Assembly (NCBI RefSeq): GCF_022394535.1
Contig: NZ_CP089414.1
Coordinates: 1,550,001 to 1,614,000, forward strand
DNA from: Dyella terrae
GTDB lineage: Bacteria > Pseudomonadota > Gammaproteobacteria > Xanthomonadales > Rhodanobacteraceae
Length of the DNA stretch: 64,000 bases
Direction: 5' to 3'
Position 1 is the stretch's first letter. Every line of letters starts with the position of its first letter. This document shows, one piece after another, positions 37,737-45,281 of this stretch. Made by a program: the position numbers and the translations under genes. The notes under the pieces are model-generated. The model saw only the letters and a program-made list of their open reading frames with translations, had not been told where the DNA came from and searched no databases.

Positions 37737-38063
37737 TCACCGCAACGGCAGAATGTGCGCGTGTGGTGGACTGCCCAGGCAGACTACGGAACCGACTGTT
37801 GCCCAGGCGCTCATGTCGCCGGTCAGCCTCCCAAGAAGTTCGTCAATCTGACCGGGCAGGTCCTCCGGATCCCGCTGCGCTGCATGGAGACGCCACAAGC
37901 CAGTTCTCGCGACGCGAACAGCTCCTGTTGTCCGTCCGACAATTTCCTCACCCGTCCGCTGCGACGCCGTTGGCTCGCAACCAAGTAGCGCGGTAACTTC
38001 CTCGGGATTGAGGGAGTCACCGATGACGCGAATCGTCGCCTCAGACCGTTCGAATGTCCCCAC
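37737..38063 (-). pseudogene. DUF4279 immunity-like protein, C-terminally truncated
   Basis: 108 codons. The N-terminal two thirds match DUF4279 (ATIRVIGDSLNPEEVTALLG, then the conserved TGLWRLHA and DLPGQIDELLGRLTGD). The typical ending (an FCGLF block and a final LDIY strand) is missing and replaced by a short unrelated tail. No array hairpin lies downstream of it, unlike its neighbours, so a rearrangement at the left edge of the array probably removed the end of the gene together with its hairpin. DUF4279 proteins are frequently encoded as immunity proteins in polymorphic-toxin loci. Confidence 0.65.
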
Positions 38064-38110
38064 GCGTAAACCTCTCTCCCTAGTTAAGGCCGAGACCTAG
38101 ACTACGTAAT

Positions 38111-38134
38111 GTCTGCTTTGGGTCGAAAGCGGAC
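38111..38134 (-). repeat. array hairpin copy 1
   Basis: First of 17 copies of a 24-nt element: arms GTCCGCTT and AAGCGGAC around GGGTCG (plus-strand reading). Here GTCTGCTT replaces the left arm, keeping a G-T pair. It lies 42 nt beyond the stop of the membrane gene at 38177. Confidence 0.9.
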
Positions 38135-38176
38135 CTAATTCCCGGGCCGCACGTTCTCACTTTTTTGGATAGACCG

Positions 38177-38617
38177 CTAGCGCGACTTAGTGACTTGTCG
38201 CATGCGCTCAGTGACTGGCGAATCAGGCCATGTCGACGACGTTGGAGAGAAGTAGATCTTTCTCCCAAAGGCGCAGGGAACAGCCAGGCGCACAACGACG
38301 GAATTCCCCCTGCCGGTAATTACCTTGACCGATTCGATGTGATCCATGGGGACCTCGACGCGGCGTGCCCCACGGATCGCGGTAAGTGAGTTGCCGTTGT
38401 CGAGCACAATATCCATGAATCGTGCCTTCACCGCCCAGAGAAGAAGGGCAGAGAAACTGCCAATCATCATTGGAATAACAGCGACAGACACCGCCTCGCC
38501 CCGAGCAAGCAAGTTGATTGAAATAATGGTGAACGCGAGCGCCATAAAGATCGGAAGAGCTCGCTTGTTCCAAAAGGGGCTTCCCGACAAGGCAACCGTA
38601 CCGTTAGTCACACCCAC
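38177..38617 (-). CDS. small membrane protein, array member
   Basis: 146 residues with two hydrophobic helices (about 20-38 and 44-65), followed by a soluble PH-like beta-rich tail (FMDIVLDNGNSLTAIRGARR, then DHIESVKVITGRGNSVVVRL). No family recognised. It lies between hairpin copies 1 and 2. By position it is a candidate immunity protein against a membrane-targeting toxin, which is inference. Confidence 0.55.
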   Translation of the reverse strand: MGVTNGTVALSGSPFWNKRALPIFMALAFTIISINLLARGEAVSVAVIPMMIGSFSALLLWAVKARFMDIVLDNGNSLTAIRGARRVEVPMDHIESVKVITGRGNSVVVRLAVPCAFGRKIYFSPTSSTWPDSPVTERMRQVTKSR

Positions 38618-38640
38618 TCCCTCACAAGGCTATCGAATCT

Positions 38641-38664
38641 GTCCGCTTCGGGTCGCAAGCGGAC
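38641..38664 (-). repeat. array hairpin copy 2
   Basis: Perfect 8-bp arms, 18 nt beyond the stop of the gene at 38683. Confidence 0.9.
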
Positions 38665-38682
38665 ATAGATCATGGCCTGTTG

Positions 38683-39096
38683 CTAGCCGCCCTTTGGGCA
38701 ATTTGTCTGGGTAAACGCCGCGACATTCAGGATGCTTTCGCCGAACCCCCAGCCCTTCAGGGTGAATTTCCCAACCATGGTGTCATCGCAAAGAAGGATG
38801 TCTCGGGGTTGTGGCCCATCCAACTGGCAGATGGCGCCAAAGCTTGAATTTCGATCCAAGGGAAGAAGGCGTACGACCATCTTGCACGCGCGAACAGTCT
38901 GGGGAAATCCAAGGCGCGCTAGGCTCTCGTTGAAGTGAACACGCTGGGCTTCAATGAGCGCCGGATCGTTCACTGCCTCAAATGACGCCTCCTCGCTTTG
39001 TGCCGGAACGGCAGGCGTGATAAGCGCGCACGTCACTGCCAAGGCAAAACCACCTTTTGATAGTGGACGCAGAAACTTCAACAGCTTCCTCATCAT
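38683..39096 (-). CDS. exported hypothetical protein, array member
   Basis: 137 residues with a signal peptide (about 1-33, ending TPAVPAQSEE). The mature part has four cysteines (RACKMVV, AICQLDG, LLCDDT, TNCPKGG) that could form two disulfides. Periplasmic location is therefore likely. No family recognised. GGGGAGAG precedes two adjacent ATGs; 39093 is equally possible. Confidence 0.55.
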   Translation of the reverse strand: MMRKLLKFLRPLSKGGFALAVTCALITPAVPAQSEEASFEAVNDPALIEAQRVHFNESLARLGFPQTVRACKMVVRLLPLDRNSSFGAICQLDGPQPRDILLCDDTMVGKFTLKGWGFGESILNVAAFTQTNCPKGG

Positions 39097-39110
39097 CTCT
39101 CCCCATGTAG

Positions 39111-39134
39111 GTCCGCTTCGGGTCGCGAGCGGAC
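39111..39134 (-). repeat. array hairpin copy 3
   Basis: Arms GTCCGCTT and GAGCGGAC with one T-G pair. The next recognisable stop upstream on the minus strand is that of the short frame at 39240. Confidence 0.9.
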
Positions 39135-39239
39135 CTTGAAACGTGCCCCTGCCAATGTTCTCCAACCTGGGCGACGAGACCCAAAGCAACGCCAATCGAG
39201 AGCGGGGCGCCAAGCAGCGTTGCTGCAAGCCCTTGCTGG

Positions 39240-39359
39240 CTATTTCCCGCAGTCAGCGACGCTTGTGCAGCCTGGATGCCAATTGTGGCCAGTTGCCGCG
39301 CATACGATAGCTATAGCGATGAGCACAGCGAGTGCAGCAAGCATAGTCGTCTTCTTCAT
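39240..39359 (-). CDS. possible 39-residue exported peptide
   Basis: A short frame between hairpins 3 and 4 starts MKKTTMLAALAVLIAIAIVC and has two later cysteines. After its TAG, the adjacent frame encodes a further hydrophobic, protein-like stretch (ATLLGAPLSIGVALGLVAQV) up to hairpin 3. The original gene may therefore have been longer and frameshifted. Weakly supported. Confidence 0.3.
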   Translation of the reverse strand: MKKTTMLAALAVLIAIAIVCAATGHNWHPGCTSVADCGK

Positions 39360-39407
39360 ATCACTCCCCTCACGGACTCACAAAGGTCCGGACGCAGCCG
39401 CAGAACT

Positions 39408-39431
39408 TTCCGCTTGGGGTCGAGAGCGCAC
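39408..39431 (-). repeat. array hairpin copy 4 (degenerate)
   Basis: Arms TTCCGCTT and GAGCGCAC; still recognisable by the central GGGTCG and its position, directly adjoining the stop of the 39432 gene. Confidence 0.8.
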
Positions 39432-39674
39432 CTATTGGCGCACCTCAACACCCCGAGACAATAGAACCAGTTGCTCATTGGCGTGCGGATAGTGGACTAA
39501 CCCGGCGAAGTTTGTATCGATCAGCGCTCCGCTTTCCAGATAGTCCCATTCCCTCTCTTCATACCCGGGCAAATAGCTTTTATCTTCGATGGAAGCGACA
39601 ACGACGCCTCGATACAAGTCATAGATCTGCACGATGTCACCCGCGCGAACAATCTGTCCGTCCTTGTACTTCAT
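39432..39674 (-). CDS. small immunity-like protein, array member
   Basis: 80 residues starting MKYKDGQIVRAGDIVQIYD, a compact beta-rich protein with alternating GVVVASIEDK and GLVHYPHANEQLVLL strands. The sequence pattern resembles small orphan immunity proteins with a DGQ-V-GD-V opening, from memory only. It lies between hairpins 4 and 5, with a GGGGGAGCG ribosome-binding site. Confidence 0.6.
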   Translation of the reverse strand: MKYKDGQIVRAGDIVQIYDLYRGVVVASIEDKSYLPGYEEREWDYLESGALIDTNFAGLVHYPHANEQLVLLSRGVEVRQ

Positions 39675-39716
39675 CGCTCCCCCATTTACCCGCGACCAGC
39701 ATCGTTTCCCTGGGAT

Positions 39717-39740
39717 GTCCGCTTTGGGTCGAAAGCGGAC
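39717..39740 (-). repeat. array hairpin copy 5
   Basis: Perfect copy with a 9-bp stem (GTCCGCTTT with AAAGCGGAC), 34 nt beyond the stop at 39775. Confidence 0.92.
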
Positions 39741-39774
39741 ATGCCGCCCGTTACTAAACCGTGATTGAGGCGGG

Positions 39775-39996
39775 TCAATGTAGCCCTGCGGGCTTGAGCT
39801 CAGGGTGCCGTGCGTAAAGAGGATTCATGATCTCAAGGAGCATCTCACCCAAAACCTTTGCTGCCGCCAAACGATATCGCTTGAACTCGTCCTCAGGACA
39901 ATTTTCCATGACGAGAATGATCGAGTCATTTAGCTTTTCCGAGTACTCAAGCATCAAGTCGCTAACCGCCTTCGCGACGTTGTCATTTCCTATCAT
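39775..39996 (-). CDS. small helical protein, array member
   Basis: 73 residues, almost entirely helical and acidic (NDNVAKAVSDLMLEYSEKLN, then FKRYRLAAAKVLGEMLLEIM). AAGGAAGG precedes the start. No family recognised. Location between hairpins 5 and 6 suggests an immunity-type cassette. Confidence 0.6.
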   Translation of the reverse strand: MIGNDNVAKAVSDLMLEYSEKLNDSIILVMENCPEDEFKRYRLAAAKVLGEMLLEIMNPLYARHPELKPAGLH

Positions 39997-40025
39997 ATGG
40001 CCTTCCTTTCCGGGATGACTGAAGT

Positions 40026-40049
40026 GCCCACTTCGGGTCGAAAGTGGAC
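40026..40049 (-). repeat. array hairpin copy 6
   Basis: Arms GCCCACTT and AAGTGGAC. The inner change from CCGC/GCGG to CCAC/GTGG is compensatory, which supports selection on pairing. It lies one base beyond the stop at 40051. Confidence 0.9.
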
Positions 40050-40050
40050 C

Positions 40051-40491
40051 TTAGCCACCTTGGGACAAACGCCGCCCGAGAAAATCCTTCAGGCTCGCAG
40101 CAAACCAGATGCGCCCGTCCGTCTCATGCTCCCAGCGAAAAATGTCTGACCGACGGATCGAGCCGTTGCCTTGCACCGCAAACGCAAACAAGTCGCCGCC
40201 ACCATCATCGCCAAAGAACAATAGATTCCCAAACGGCATGTAAAGGTCTCTAAGGCTGTCAGCATCTCTCATTCCCTGATTTCGGTGTAGTAGCTCTGAA
40301 GCTGACCAGACGACATTAGCCCCGTAGTCCGCGACAACTCCATCGCACTCACCCAGGAGAAGCTTCAGCTCTGCAGGCAGAGCTATTCCAAGATCCTTTT
40401 CTACCCGCGTCACCTCTTCAGGACTTGCAGGCAATCCAAATCGTGCATCGCTCGCTAGCGCTGCGATGTATCCCGCCCAAGATCCAGTCAT
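40051..40491 (-). CDS. SUKH/SMI1-KNR4-family immunity protein
   Basis: 146 residues with the SUKH pattern: ASPEEVTRVEKDLGIALPAE, then LKLLLGECDGVVADYG, MPFGNLLFFGDDGGGDLFAF and WEHETDGRIWFAASLKDFL. SUKH proteins are the largest superfamily of bacterial immunity proteins and neutralise diverse nuclease and deaminase toxins. No toxin gene is adjacent. The start at 40491 follows AAGGAAGG. Confidence 0.85.
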   Translation of the reverse strand: MTGSWAGYIAALASDARFGLPASPEEVTRVEKDLGIALPAELKLLLGECDGVVADYGANVVWSASELLHRNQGMRDADSLRDLYMPFGNLLFFGDDGGGDLFAFAVQGNGSIRRSDIFRWEHETDGRIWFAASLKDFLGRRLSQGG

Positions 40492-40520
40492 GTCGCCTTC
40501 CTTTGCGCTATTCAAATAGC

Positions 40521-40544
40521 GCCCGCCTTGGGTCGAAAGCAGAC
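40521..40544 (-). repeat. array hairpin copy 7
   Basis: Arms GCCCGCCT and AAGCAGAC; partly degraded. It lies 31 nt beyond the stop at 40576. Confidence 0.85.
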
Positions 40545-40575
40545 ATCCAAGATGCTCTTGAAGTTCGATCAGTTT

Positions 40576-41073
40576 CTACCTGGCAAAGCTAAACGGGTAG
40601 AAATCCTCGTTGGCGCCCTTCAAGCCAAGATAGACCCCGTATGAATCGTTGGCGCCAAGGTCGATGGATCTAGCCTTTAGCGTCTTGCCGTCCTGACTCG
40701 CCTCCACGCCATAGACGTGCAACGGCTTCATGTCAGGCACGTCAACAACAAGCTGAGCCTTTTTGTAGCTCACTAATCCGTTGTCAAAAATCCTGTATCG
40801 CAAGGTGAAGTGGTGCTCTCCAGGCTTGACTCTCACGCCCATCGGGCACCTTTTAACTGGACACCCCGTATCATCGCCATCAACGGAAACGATCAAGAAG
40901 TCATCATTGCTCGTTGGATGTTGGTCACCGCGATGTAGGGCGAAAGGAGAAAAAATAGCAGTTTGATCCAGCGGATAGGTTGGGTCTTCATATGCAGACA
41001 TGGGACGAGCGGCCTCTTGAAGCGAGCAGGCCCCAAGCATGAGTGTCGAGACAGCCACATAAAATTTGCGCAT
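40576..41073 (-). CDS. lipoprotein, array member
   Basis: 165 residues beginning MRKFYVAVSTLMLGACS: lipobox LGAC with lipidated Cys16. The mature part is beta-rich (GEHHFTLRYRIFDNGL, QLVVDVPDMKPLHVYGVEA), probably an immunoglobulin-like sandwich. An envelope-anchored immunity protein, as known for some T6SS or bacteriocin immunity lipoproteins, is possible by context. GGGGGAG precedes the ATG. Confidence 0.6.
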   Translation of the reverse strand: MRKFYVAVSTLMLGACSLQEAARPMSAYEDPTYPLDQTAIFSPFALHRGDQHPTSNDDFLIVSVDGDDTGCPVKRCPMGVRVKPGEHHFTLRYRIFDNGLVSYKKAQLVVDVPDMKPLHVYGVEASQDGKTLKARSIDLGANDSYGVYLGLKGANEDFYPFSFAR

Positions 41074-41105
41074 TACTCCCCCTTTATAGATGCGCTTGAT
41101 GCAAT

Positions 41106-41129
41106 ATCCGCTTCGGGTCGAAAGCGGGC
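41106..41129 (-). repeat. array hairpin copy 8
   Basis: Arms ATCCGCTT and AAGCGGGC; 16 nt beyond the stop at 41146. Confidence 0.88.
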
Positions 41130-41145
41130 ACGTCGATCGCAATAA

Positions 41146-41859
41146 TCAAATCTGCTTTGGAGTCAGGTCTTTGCTCTCAGTCCGTGCCGCAGCGTCGCAA
41201 CGGGCGGTAGTAGCCCAGATCATTCGGGTGTTCACCACGAAGTGCAGAACCGCCCAATAAAGACACAGCGTGCCAAAGGGCACAAACCAAGCAAAAACTG
41301 GCATTACCAACCTCGAATTCATGATGCCAACGAAGGGCCTCATGCGGTCTTGGGTGATCGGGAAAAAACCACCGTTGAGCAACGTTGGAAGGTGAATGAT
41401 CCGGAATTCGGCGAGCATGTAGGCAAACACCGCGATGCCAAAAAAGAAGAGCCTTCGCTGACGGCCGCTGACGCGGTTCCTTTTGTACCACTCATGCATG
41501 GCGATCCTGGTTGGCAACGAAAATGGGCAATAGCCAACGAACAGTATCCATGCGTAAAAGGGCACGGACAGCCACTGCACCGACATCACAAAGGCCGCGG
41601 CGTCACTGAAGGCCGAGTACTGCGAAGCGTTGCGTACGGCAGGTATAAGGCGAGCTCCATAGTCGCCAAGACTTCCAAGAACTGGGACTTCCGAAACTAG
41701 CGGGAACGCCCAGAGACAAAGATACCCAAGCGCCAAGAAAATCCCGGCAGCCAACAGAAACGGCCTTAGGTAGAACGCCCCCTTAAGTGCAAGCCGTCTC
41801 TTCTGCATGTACGGACTACGAAATTCGTTCAAAACTTCCCCCCAAATTCTTCGCTTCAA
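41146..41859 (-). CDS. polytopic membrane protein, array member
   Basis: 237 residues with about four to five hydrophobic helices (around 32-52, 90-112, 135-155, 190-212) and basic loops. No family recognised. It is the largest non-lipidated array member. A membrane immunity protein against a pore-forming toxin is plausible from position only. GGGGGAAG precedes the start. Confidence 0.58.
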   Translation of the reverse strand: MKRRIWGEVLNEFRSPYMQKRRLALKGAFYLRPFLLAAGIFLALGYLCLWAFPLVSEVPVLGSLGDYGARLIPAVRNASQYSAFSDAAAFVMSVQWLSVPFYAWILFVGYCPFSLPTRIAMHEWYKRNRVSGRQRRLFFFGIAVFAYMLAEFRIIHLPTLLNGGFFPITQDRMRPFVGIMNSRLVMPVFAWFVPFGTLCLYWAVLHFVVNTRMIWATTARCDAAARTESKDLTPKQI

Positions 41860-41886
41860 ACCGTCGGTAGACCCGCGTCTGTGAGT

Positions 41887-41910
41887 GTCCGCTTAGGGTC
41901 GGAAGCGGAC
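41887..41910 (-). repeat. array hairpin copy 9
   Basis: Perfect 8-bp arms (centre AGGGTCGG); 11 nt beyond the stop at 41922. Confidence 0.92.
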
Positions 41911-41921
41911 ATTGCGCGGCG

Positions 41922-42194
41922 TTATCGCAGAGTATCCGCGACCTCGAACAACCACGCGCGATACAAGTCGTTCGCGCCCGGCCAGTAGTAGCACCCCAGC
42001 TGACTCAGTTTGGCAGCGAGGGAATCATCGTCGGGGTAGCGCCTGATCAATTGCACGATCTCCTCCGCAACACGCCCCGCCTCCAAGTCCGTCCCCTCGG
42101 CACGATATCGCCCGACGACTGCCTGCCAGGAAGATTCGTCCTCAGGCCAGTCTTGATGAAAGTAGCCACCAAAGAATTGTTCAAGCAGCTCCAC
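41922..42194 (-). CDS. CdiI-family contact-dependent inhibition immunity protein
   Basis: 90 residues. LEQFFGGYFHQDWPEDESSW is the hallmark opening of CdiI-type immunity proteins, followed by the helical EEIVQLIRRYPDDDSLAAKL. These proteins protect against the C-terminal toxin of a CdiA adhesin delivered by neighbours. No cdiA or cdiB is present here, so it is an orphan. Confidence 0.75.
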   Translation of the reverse strand: MELLEQFFGGYFHQDWPEDESSWQAVVGRYRAEGTDLEAGRVAEEIVQLIRRYPDDDSLAAKLSQLGCYYWPGANDLYRAWLFEVADTLR

Positions 42195-42222
42195 GACGCC
42201 CCCTGCTTCAAATTTCCGCTAG

Positions 42223-42246
42223 GTCCGCTTCGGGTCGGAAGCGGAC
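42223..42246 (-). repeat. array hairpin copy 10
   Basis: Perfect 8-bp arms; 9 nt beyond the stop at 42256. Confidence 0.92.
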
Positions 42247-42255
42247 ACTCTCACA

Positions 42256-42681
42256 TCAAACGGGACTTGCCGTCCCAAAATAACCCTCGGCTCTGCGGGC
42301 CAGATCGTCAAGCTGCCCTGCCTCAACGATCAATGAGGTCTCCGCCCTCCACAAATGGGGAGCATCAACACCTCTGAGGCAAATGCGCAGTCGAATATGC
42401 CCAAGTGAGTCAGCAGCCTCCGCTTCTAGACGCAAATGGCCTTCCAAGGATTCATGATCCTTGACGCCCTGCCAGCCCCGCCAATGGGCGGCCAGATCCC
42501 TGAAAAAGGCAGCCCAACGGTCAGGCCGAACGTCGTAGACCTTCGTGACAGCGTTCAGCTCGTGCGATGAAACGCTCGCGGAGAACGAGCAGCCGTCATA
42601 GCCCGTCAAATCAGCGGGGATACTGCCCTCGAATCGAAAGGTAGTGCTGCTGTTTACGTCCTTGATCAAGAAGTCCGACAT
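42256..42681 (-). CDS. DUF6228-like immunity-type protein
   Basis: 141 residues, beta-rich at the N-terminus, then WAAFFRDLAAHWRGWQGVKD and SLEGHLRLEAEAADSLGHIR, the pattern of the DUF6228 group, which is often found in polymorphic-toxin immunity loci. Family naming is from memory of the W-FF-L-W-GW arrangement. Between hairpins 10 and 11. Confidence 0.65.
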   Translation of the reverse strand: MSDFLIKDVNSSTTFRFEGSIPADLTGYDGCSFSASVSSHELNAVTKVYDVRPDRWAAFFRDLAAHWRGWQGVKDHESLEGHLRLEAEAADSLGHIRLRICLRGVDAPHLWRAETSLIVEAGQLDDLARRAEGYFGTASPV

Positions 42682-42719
42682 GCGCCCAGGTCCATGGTGT
42701 GCTCGTGATTCGGTGAACT

Positions 42720-42743
42720 GTCAGCTTCGGGTCGGGAGCGGAC
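42720..42743 (-). repeat. array hairpin copy 11
   Basis: Arms GTCAGCTT and GAGCGGAC with one mismatch and one T-G pair; 43 nt beyond the stop at 42787. Confidence 0.88.
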
Positions 42744-42786
42744 CTTAGGCATGGTGCCGAGTTAGATCTCTAGCGCCCAGTCCTGT

Positions 42787-42981
42787 TTAGGCCTCATCAC
42801 TCATCCTCTCCCTGAACTCAGAAAGAGGTATCCGCTCCGACCCCTGGATTGGCTGAATGAATGCAGCTCCAAAGCCGCGAGCTTCGATAGCTTCGGCAGC
42901 TTCTATGGCCTCTGCGGCAGAGTCGACCGTCATTCGCCCCCACCAATGCCCGGCCTCGTATTCCTAGATCTTATAAGCCAC
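42787..42981 (-). pseudogene. small array gene with in-frame stop
   Basis: Reading from a GTG at 42981, the frame gives VAYKI, a TAG at 42964-42966, then EYEAGHWWGRMTVDSAAEAI and a coherent helical tail ending SEFRERMSDEA. Reading through the TAG would give a protein of about 64 residues with uniform composition. Translation could restart at ATG 42933, but that would lose the conserved-looking HWWG segment. It occupies its own inter-hairpin slot. Confidence 0.6.
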
Positions 42982-43037
42982 GCCGGCGCCCCCTATTCAT
43001 TCCTGTAAATAACGGACATCACGTTCCCCCTTGTAAG

Positions 43038-43061
43038 GTCCGCTGTGGGTCGCAAGCGGAC
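43038..43061 (-). repeat. array hairpin copy 12
   Basis: Arms GTCCGCT and AGCGGAC extended outward by TAAG/CTTA. It lies 13 nt beyond the read-through stop at 43075 of the next gene. Confidence 0.92.
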
Positions 43062-43074
43062 CTTAGCAGCATCG

Positions 43075-43497
43075 TCAAACCTTGCCCTGCCGAAGATCCG
43101 CAAACCGCTTGGCGAAGGCCCGAACTCCGGCGTCAGCCGCAGGGTTCAGGACAACACCTTCAAGGGAAGCGAGGAATCTGGCTCAATCCGCATTCCCAAG
43201 CCCGCCGTTGAGGATTCGGTTTGCCATCCATACGCCTCTAAGGCTGGGGGCTCTCCGGAGGGAGAACAGAAGCCTAGCCTTGTACTCGGGATAAAACTGC
43301 TCAACGAAATGAACTAGGGAGCCAGGAACCCCCAGATCGGCCACAGGATGTGCCTCGAAGAATTCGAAAACTCGATCGATGCACCCGTGTACGTCGGACG
43401 TATCAAGACGACCAATCAGACCATCGACGGATGCGTCAAAGTCATCAAGGTCAGGATCGAGTAATTGAAGCGCGACTCCAAATTCACCCGCATTCAT
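43075..43497 (-). pseudogene. array gene with premature in-frame TGA
   Basis: The frame from ATG 43497 encodes 104 residues (opening MNAGEFGVALQLLDPDLDDF, with SLRRAPSLRGVWMANRILN near the end) and stops at TGA 43183-43185. The same frame then continues with 35 protein-like codons (ARFLASLEGVVLNPAADAGV, then RAFAKRFADLRQGKV) to a second stop at 43075. The hairpin lies 13 nt after this second stop, the usual distance in the array, whereas it is 121 nt from the first. A recent nonsense mutation in a protein of about 140 residues is the simplest reading. Family unknown. Confidence 0.65.
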
Positions 43498-43521
43498 CCG
43501 AATTCCTTGTCCCTCAGAAGG

Positions 43522-43545
43522 GTCCGCTCTGGGTCGAAAGCCGAC
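43522..43545 (-). repeat. array hairpin copy 13
   Basis: Arms GTCCGCTC and AAGCCGAC, two mismatches; 16 nt beyond the stop at 43562. Confidence 0.88.
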
Positions 43546-43561
43546 CTCACAAAACTACTAG

Positions 43562-43840
43562 TCAGTCGAGCCCCTGTTCCGACCACAACGCTTGGAAAGC
43601 ACCGGGATCCATAGCCTTCGCTGTGAACTCTCGGTCTTGGTTAATTTCGTCGACGGATGGAACGGGCTCTAGACCCAAGGCGGTGTCGAGTGTCGCTCCT
43701 GCCGCCGAGGCCGCCCCGACTCGCCCATCGCGATAGAACTCCAGCTTTCGATGCTCCCAACGCTTCTCGTCGAGCTCAGATACCAAACGCACTGGGTAAG
43801 CTGGATTGTCGTGGTGCCAAATCACGTCAATGTAGATCAT
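43562..43840 (-). CDS. DUF6881 immunity-type protein
   Basis: 92 residues. YIDVIWHHDNPAYPVRLVSE, LDEKRWEHRKLEFYRDGRVG and a P-S-V-D-E-I-N segment followed by a terminal FQALW are the DUF6881 signature. This is a small alpha/beta protein class repeatedly found in immunity loci. GGAGGGGGC precedes the start. Confidence 0.78.
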   Translation of the reverse strand: MIYIDVIWHHDNPAYPVRLVSELDEKRWEHRKLEFYRDGRVGAASAAGATLDTALGLEPVPSVDEINQDREFTAKAMDPGAFQALWSEQGLD

Positions 43841-43875
43841 TGCCCCCTCCGGGCTCTCCGGCTCTTTCTCAAAAG

Positions 43876-43899
43876 GTCTGCTTTGGGTCGAAAGCGGAC
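43876..43899 (-). repeat. array hairpin copy 14
   Basis: Arms GTCTGCTT and AAGCGGAC with one T-G pair; 13 nt beyond the stop at 43913. Confidence 0.92.
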
Positions 43900-43912
43900 A
43901 TACGCAAGTTAG

Positions 43913-44194
43913 TCAGTTGTCCGCCTGGTCATCCCAAAACAGCTCAACCCTCTCTCCGTCAATGATCAGTTGGCCCGTGACCTCGTCTACCTCGTCGGCG
44001 TTGATGACCGGCCGCGGAAACCCCTCCTTATCTGCCTGAGAGATCTCCGGCCACTCCCGCTTAGCCAGCGCGATGGCCTTCTTGAAGGCTTCGTTGGGTC
44101 CCTCGGCAAAGACGAGGCCGCTTAGCTCAAATCCAAGGACGCGTTCGCCACGAACGAAACCCTCTCCATAACCTAGAACCTGCCAAGTTTTCAT
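43913..44194 (-). CDS. small immunity-like protein, array member
   Basis: 93 residues. It opens MKTWQVLGYGEGFVRGERVL and has a helix NEAFKKAIALAKREWPEISQ and a C-terminal strand VELFWDD: an alpha/beta layout like several small immunity families (DUF4288-like in outline). The start at 44194 has no strong ribosome-binding site, but the upstream in-frame extension runs through the hairpin and reads as noise. Confidence 0.6.
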   Translation of the reverse strand: MKTWQVLGYGEGFVRGERVLGFELSGLVFAEGPNEAFKKAIALAKREWPEISQADKEGFPRPVINADEVDEVTGQLIIDGERVELFWDDQADN

Positions 44195-44228
44195 CGAGCG
44201 TCTATCCTTTGGGTCACTGCGAAGTGAT

Positions 44229-44252
44229 GTCCGCTGTGGGTCGAAAGCGGAC
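44229..44252 (-). repeat. array hairpin copy 15
   Basis: Arms GTCCGCT and AAGCGGAC; 169 nt from the next stop at 44422, the longest gap in the array. The intervening 44257-44420 holds no credible gene. Confidence 0.92.
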
Positions 44253-44421
44253 CTTTCACGCTTACGTCCGTTGATCCAAATAGGTGACGCCACGAGCCGA
44301 AATCGCCAGAGTTTTAGGCCCGCCACCTTCGACGAAATCGGCCAGGGACCCTCTGGTCCCAGTTCTCTCACCGATCGACCCACCGAAGTATCAAGGCTGG
44401 ACAAGCCCTGCCTCAAGTGAA

Positions 44422-45174
44422 TCATTCCCCGAAATTACGCACCGTCATGGGCCCTACCGTGAGGGTGTCTGCCCCCGCCATCAGATCGGCCGGAACATGG
44501 TCGCAAGGTGGCGTAGCACTGAGCGCCGCGAACAATGGCTGGTCTATCGGCTCGCCCTTGGCTCCTGTCGCACGCACCACCTTGCCGGACTCATCCACGG
44601 AAACGACAACCTCAACAGGATGCTGCAACTTGATTCTTGGCATATCCCACAGCAGATGAAAGGAACATTGCTTGGCGTACTCAGCACGCTGCATGGGAAG
44701 CCCCACCGTTGCCTCCCACTGCTTGTCCGACTTGGCGGAATCATTCTCTATCTGGGATTTTGACGCCTGGCTTGCTGCCCTGGCCTGGCGATCACTGGCG
44801 CTCGCAGGATGGAAGACAATCTGGATCTCTCGCTGATAGACGTTCTCAAAGCCGTGGTAAGGAAGAGGTCCGGATTGGCGCACAGCGTCGACGAGATCCG
44901 CGCGACCTGCCTCGTTGAAATCGCACTCCGGCAAAATCTCGACGCTCTGAATGTCGCCTCCACGCAACTGGATGATCCGTGCCGTGCAAGCTGAGCCCGG
45001 CTCCAGTTCGGCGCTGAAGGAATAACGCTCCCAGTGCCACTGGATGACCGTAAAGATCGCCTTGGCGTAATTGCTGGATACCGAGTCAGCGACCTGGGCG
45101 TGACCGTCCGTTGCCGGAATGATCGACGCTCCAGCCAACAAGGTGATTCCCGCGATGAAAAACTTCTGCCGCAC
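44422..45174 (-). CDS. exported protein with TolA/TonB C-terminal-like domains
   Basis: 250 residues from a GTG preceded by GGGGGG. A signal peptide (ending DGHAQ) is followed by a domain at about 25-125 resembling the TolA C-terminal domain (CTARIIQLRGGDIQSVEILP, then a PLPYHGFENVYQREIQIVF ending). A second, TonB-C-like unit follows at about 165-250 (HPVEVVVSVDESGKVVRATG). There is no membrane anchor or proline-rich spacer, so it is not a normal TolA or TonB. In this array, a soluble periplasmic decoy or binding partner for a toxin that uses TolA is conceivable; that is speculation. Confidence 0.6.
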   Translation of the reverse strand: MRQKFFIAGITLLAGASIIPATDGHAQVADSVSSNYAKAIFTVIQWHWERYSFSAELEPGSACTARIIQLRGGDIQSVEILPECDFNEAGRADLVDAVRQSGPLPYHGFENVYQREIQIVFHPASASDRQARAASQASKSQIENDSAKSDKQWEATVGLPMQRAEYAKQCSFHLLWDMPRIKLQHPVEVVVSVDESGKVVRATGAKGEPIDQPLFAALSATPPCDHVPADLMAGADTLTVGPMTVRNFGE

Positions 45175-45218
45175 TGCATCCCCCCTTGCCGTTTCCACGG
45201 CATGAAACCTACGCTCCC

Positions 45219-45242
45219 ATCCGCCCTGGATCGAAAGCGGAC
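45219..45242 (-). repeat. array hairpin copy 16 (degenerate)
   Basis: Arms ATCCGCCC and AAGCGGAC with centre TGGATCGA. It is only 39 nt from copy 17, so whatever lay between them has been lost. Confidence 0.8.
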
Positions 45243-45281
45243 CACTCGCCTAATCCAGCTGACGAACCCATGCGCCCTTTC

